Positions 14,023-16,698 of a stretch of DNA of 16,698 nt are shown one piece after another. The position numbers were made by a program, and so were the translations under genes. Below the pieces are notes generated by a model, which was not told the DNA's origin, did not search any database, and worked only from the letters and a program-made list of their open reading frames with translations. Location of the stretch: positions 1 through 16,698 of the forward strand of contig JAODAU010000100.1 in NCBI GenBank assembly GCA_025463615.1, read 5' to 3'. This DNA comes from Microbacteriaceae bacterium (lineage in GTDB: Bacteria; Actinomycetota; Actinomycetes; Actinomycetales; Microbacteriaceae). The first letter of the stretch is position 1; each line of letters starts with the position of its first letter.

Positions 14023-14858
14023 TCGACCGCAGCACCGCACTGGCCCGGTTCCGCGAGCAGATCGCGGCGGGCAGACCGCTCATCGGCGCCGGCGCGGGGA
14101 CCGGCATCTCGGCGAAGTCGGCAGAGGCCGGCGGCGTGGACATGATCATCATCTACAACTCGGGCCGCTACCGCATGGCGGGCCGCGGCTCGCTCTCCGG
14201 GCTGCTGGCCTACGGCGACGCGAACCAGGTCGTCGTCGACATGAGCCGCGAGGTGCTGCCGATCGTGCGGAACACCCCCGTGCTCGCCGGGGTGAACGGC
14301 ACCGACCCGTTCCGCATCATGGAGTACTTCCTCGACGATCTGAAGCGCATGGGATTCACCGGCGTGCAGAACTTCCCCACGGTCGGCCTCTTCGACGGCA
14401 ACTTCCGCCAGAACCTCGAGGAGACCGGCATGGGGTACGACCTCGAGGTCGACATGATCCGCCGGGCCGCCGAGCGCGACCTGCTCACCACGCCCTACGT
14501 CTTCGACGAGGCCTCGGCGGTCGACATGACCGAGGCGGGCGCCGACATCGTGGTCGCCCACATGGGCCTCACGACGGCGGGAACCATCGGCGCTCACACG
14601 GCCCTGAGTCTCGAGGAGTCCGCGGCCAGGGTGCAGTCGATCCGGGATGCCGCGGCGCGCGTCAACCCGGAGGTCATCGTCATCTGCCACGGCGGTCCCA
14701 TCGCCGAGCCGGACGACGCGGCGTACATCCTGCAGCACACCACGGGGGTCGCCGGCTTCTTCGGCGCGAGCTCGGCCGAGCGCCTGCCCACGGAGCGCGC
14801 GATCAGGGCGCAGATCGAATCGTTCAAGTCCATCAGCACATCCAGCACCGAGGAGTAA
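14019..14858 (+). CDS. TIM-barrel protein, phosphoenolpyruvate hydrolase family
   Basis: 279 residues of the PEP_hydrolase-like TIM-barrel family (Pfam PF09370 as I recall). Seen: [19 protein letters not shown] (21-39), [44 protein letters not shown] and ICHGGPI, then [11 protein letters not shown] near the end. This family is the C-terminal half of plant Tm-1; here it is a separate gene whose GTG overlaps the stop of the N-terminal-half gene by 4 nt. The barrel and the conserved acidic and Gly residues suggest an enzyme acting on a small acid or phosphosugar, but the name's activity is poorly established. Translation is probably coupled to the upstream gene. Confidence 0.92.
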   Translation: MIDRSTALARFREQIAAGRPLIGAGAGTGISAKSAEAGGVDMIIIYNSGRYRMAGRGSLSGLLAYGDANQVVVDMSREVLPIVRNTPVLAGVNGTDPFRIMEYFLDDLKRMGFTGVQNFPTVGLFDGNFRQNLEETGMGYDLEVDMIRRAAERDLLTTPYVFDEASAVDMTEAGADIVVAHMGLTTAGTIGAHTALSLEESAARVQSIRDAAARVNPEVIVICHGGPIAEPDDAAYILQHTTGVAGFFGASSAERLPTERAIRAQIESFKSISTSSTEE

Positions 14859-14861
14859 CGC

Positions 14862-15272
14862 ATGCCACGCAAGCCCGACGACGTCCAGACCAGGGTCTTC
14901 GACTGGGGAACCATCAAGTGGCTCGTGACGCCGCACCTCGACGAGGGCGCCGGGCTCACCACCGGCGAGGTGATCATCTATCCCGGCCAGGGCCACGCGC
15001 CGCACCAGCACCCGGGCGAGGAGGAGGTCATCTACGTGATCTCCGGCCGCGGCTCGCAGACCGTGGGGGATGGCCCGGCCTTCGACATCGCCGAGGGCGA
15101 CGCGATCTACATCCCGGCCGACACGGTCCACTCGACCTACAACACCACGTGGAGCCCGCTGCGGCTCGCCGTGGTCTACACGCCGGGCGGCGCCGAGACC
15201 GGCCTCGACGGGCTGCCGGATGCCCGCATCCTCGACCCCGGAGTGGCGCCCACCTGGGCGCAGGTGCGCTAG
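14862..15272 (+). CDS. Cupin-domain protein 1
   Basis: 136 residues, one cupin. Motif 1 is PHQHPGEEEVIYVISG, with His48, His50 and a Glu at 54 or 55. Motif 2 is GDAIYIPADTVHSTYN, with His90. Together these give the metal-binding His-His-Glu-His set. The C-terminal 35 residues extend beyond the barrel and end PTWAQVR. Such small cupins include sugar-acid isomerases, dioxygenases and binding proteins; the substrate is unknown. ATG 14862 follows AGGAG by 6 nt, and the gene starts 3 nt after the TIM-barrel stop. Cytoplasmic. Confidence 0.9.
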   Translation: MPRKPDDVQTRVFDWGTIKWLVTPHLDEGAGLTTGEVIIYPGQGHAPHQHPGEEEVIYVISGRGSQTVGDGPAFDIAEGDAIYIPADTVHSTYNTTWSPLRLAVVYTPGGAETGLDGLPDARILDPGVAPTWAQVR

Positions 15273-15652
15273 TGCCGATCTTCGAGCCCGGGTCGTGGGT
15301 CAACCCCGACTCGAGTCCGGACTGGTGGAGCGACGGCTCGATCGGCCGCTTCGCCGTGCCGACCGAGGGCGGCCGCTTCGAGCGCCACCACCACGACGCG
15401 CACGAGGTCTGGCTGGTCTCGGAGGGCAGGGCGAAGATCCTGCTCGAGGGCGGCGAGCATTACGTGCAGGGCGGCGACATCGTGGTCACCCAGGCCGGCG
15501 ACGTGCACGACGTGGTCGAGGTGTACGAGACTCTACGGGGCTTCTTCATCGAGCTGCCGCCGCCCGGCGGTGGCCGCCCGGGTCACCTCGATCCCGTGGC
15601 CCACGACGTGCCGGCGCTGCCGGTGCCGCACGACTTTCCCGTTCGCCCCTAG
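15272..15652 (+). CDS. Cupin-domain protein 2
   Basis: 126 residues from GTG 15272, which shares its first base with the stop of cupin 1 (TAGTG), so translation depends on re-initiation. The cupin motifs are RFERHHHDAHEVWLV (a His cluster at 39-41, His44, Glu45) and GDIVVTQAGDVHDVVEV (His79). The C-terminus is Pro-rich. Sequence likeness to cupin 1 is limited to the motifs, so this is not a recent duplication. It may be a second enzyme or a partner subunit. Substrate unknown. The GTG is the only start that keeps the barrel intact at this position; no strong Shine-Dalgarno is seen. Confidence 0.82.
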   Translation: MPIFEPGSWVNPDSSPDWWSDGSIGRFAVPTEGGRFERHHHDAHEVWLVSEGRAKILLEGGEHYVQGGDIVVTQAGDVHDVVEVYETLRGFFIELPPPGGGRPGHLDPVAHDVPALPVPHDFPVRP

Positions 15653-15666
15653 ACCCCCGGAGCACC

Positions 15667-16512
15667 ATGCGCATCGCAGTAACAGGAAGCTCCGGCAAGC
15701 TCGGCACGGCCACCGTCGATCGACTCCGCGCCGACGGCCACGAGGTGCTCGGCCTCGACCTGGCCGGCGCGGCCGGGCCCGGCTTCACCCGCGTCGACTT
15801 CACCGACTACGGCCAGACGCTCGACGCGCTGCTCGGCATCACCGCCCGGCACGCGGGCCTCGACGGGATCGTGCACCTCGCGGCGATCCCGGTCAACGGC
15901 ATCGTGCCCGACGCCACCACGTTCCACAACAACATGGCCGTGTCGTTCAACGTCTTCTTCGCGGCCATGCGGGCGTGCATCCGGACCATCGTCTACGCCT
16001 CGAGCATCACCGCGATGGGCTTCCCGTTCGCCGAGCCGCCCGCCTCGCTGCCCGTGGAGGAGGACGTGAGCGCCGCGAACAACACCTACGGCCTCGGCAA
16101 GGTGGTCGAGGAGGCCATGGCCGGGCAGTTCGTGCGCTGGGATCCCAGGCTGTCGATCACGGCGCTGCGCTTCACCAACGTGGTCGCCGCGGGGGAGTAC
16201 GCCGGGTTCTCCCGCGCCGGTGACCCCGCCTACCGCCGCGACCTCATCGGCAGCTACGTGGATGCCCGCGACGGCGCCCAGGCCGTCTCCCTCGCCCTCG
16301 ACCACGCCACGCCCGGGTTCGAGATCTACAACGTCGCGGCCCCGGACAGCGGGCTCAGCATCCCGAGCGCCGCGCTCGCCGAGGCGTGGTTCCCGGGCAC
16401 TCCGCTCACGAAACCGCTCGGCGAGTTCGAGTCGCTCATGTCGACGGACAAGGCGCGCGAGCGGCTCGGATTCCGCGCCGAGCACCTCTGGCGCGACGAG
16501 TACGGGGCCTAG
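15667..16512 (+). CDS. NAD-dependent epimerase/dehydratase-type SDR
   Basis: 281 residues of the extended short-chain dehydrogenase family. The nucleotide-binding TGSSGKLG lies at 6-13, Asp31 follows the second strand (an NAD preference), LAAIPVNG at 71-78, catalytic Ser112/113 in YASSITAMG, and YxxxK at Tyr141-Lys145. The compact length and layout resemble uronate dehydrogenase-like and sugar epimerase members, so oxidation at C1 of a sugar is a reasonable guess but unproven. ATG 15667 follows GGAG by 4 nt. It is the last operon gene; its TAG stop lies in a CTAG shared with the stop of the convergent glycosidase. Confidence 0.9.
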   Translation: MRIAVTGSSGKLGTATVDRLRADGHEVLGLDLAGAAGPGFTRVDFTDYGQTLDALLGITARHAGLDGIVHLAAIPVNGIVPDATTFHNNMAVSFNVFFAAMRACIRTIVYASSITAMGFPFAEPPASLPVEEDVSAANNTYGLGKVVEEAMAGQFVRWDPRLSITALRFTNVVAAGEYAGFSRAGDPAYRRDLIGSYVDARDGAQAVSLALDHATPGFEIYNVAAPDSGLSIPSAALAEAWFPGTPLTKPLGEFESLMSTDKARERLGFRAEHLWRDEYGA

Positions 16513-16698
16513 AACTCCGCGACCACGACCCGCCCGTCGAGCCAGGCGATCATCTGCAGCACCAGGAAGTTCCAGTTCTGGAACCCCTTGGTCATGATGG
16601 GCTGGCCGTTGTCCGGATTGTAGTACTCGTGCAGCGAGCCGTTCGTGTCGAGGTCCTGGCCGAAGAGTCTCACGGTCTGCTCGGCAAGGGTGCGGGCA
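16509..16698 (-). CDS. Glycoside hydrolase, GH63/MGH1-like, 3' end only
   Basis: Only the C-terminal 62 residues are in the window. The segment LFGQDLDTNGSLHEYYNP, then GQPIMTKGFQNWNFLVLQMIAW, matches the end of (alpha/alpha)6 glycosidases of the GH63/MGH1-like type (HEYYNP, then GFxxWNxLVLxM). In these the Glu of the LHEYYNP segment is in the active-site region. The substrate cannot be assigned from this fragment; relatives act on alpha-linked glucose or mannose conjugates. Its TAG stop shares CTAG with the SDR stop on the other strand. It is probably part of the same carbohydrate locus. Confidence 0.75.
   Translation of the reverse strand, partial: ARTLAEQTVRLFGQDLDTNGSLHEYYNPDNGQPIMTKGFQNWNFLVLQMIAWLDGRVVVAEF

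Overview
The window is GC-rich and its gene content and signals point to an actinobacterium, most likely Microbacteriaceae. The evidence is the gene order rluB-aroH-tyrA-cmk-der, TANNNT -10 boxes placed 6-7 nt before start codons (leaderless mRNAs), and a very frequent GGATGYC heptamer. The family assignment is inference; no rRNA or other marker is present.

Region 1 (1-4051) is a tight co-directional housekeeping operon: the 3' end of an RluB/RsuA-type pseudouridine synthase, an AroH-class chorismate mutase, an ACT-domain prephenate dehydrogenase, CMP kinase and the double GTPase Der. Chorismate mutase and TyrA are consecutive steps to tyrosine. Cmk and Der follow with almost no spacing.

Region 2 (4072-5490) holds three small + strand genes: an NTF2/SnoaL-like protein, a NUDIX hydrolase and a MOSC protein. 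Two have a clear leaderless-type -10 box and the third a weak one.

Region 3 (5561-9014) looks accessory. It opens with tRNA-Pro(GGG) and an unusually long hairpin. It then carries a lipoprotein and a two-helix membrane protein, each preceded by a copy of the same 22-bp palindrome, a nucleotidyltransferase-fold protein, and three small minus-strand genes (two-helix membrane protein, CxxC protein, and a basic protein ending in a Gly-Thr repeat). The GGATGYC heptamer that is common elsewhere is nearly absent here. I see no transposase, integrase or CRISPR array.

Region 4 (9015-9942) has a DHFR/RibD-like reductase and a YCII-like protein whose 3' ends overlap convergently.

Region 5 (9958-16698) is a putative carbohydrate-catabolic locus. 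A GH78 alpha-L-rhamnosidase is divergent from a five-gene coupled operon: Tm-1-like UPF0261 protein, TIM-barrel PEP-hydrolase-family protein, two cupins and an SDR-type sugar dehydrogenase/epimerase. The operon runs convergently into the 3' end of a second glycoside hydrolase. The 228-bp divergent intergenic region carries two near-identical 13-bp elements resembling LacI-family operators, one overlapping a TTGACA promoter. The Tm-1-like and TIM-barrel genes correspond to the two halves of the plant Tm-1 protein. Their bacterial function is not established as far as I know, so this operon is the best candidate here for an undescribed pathway.
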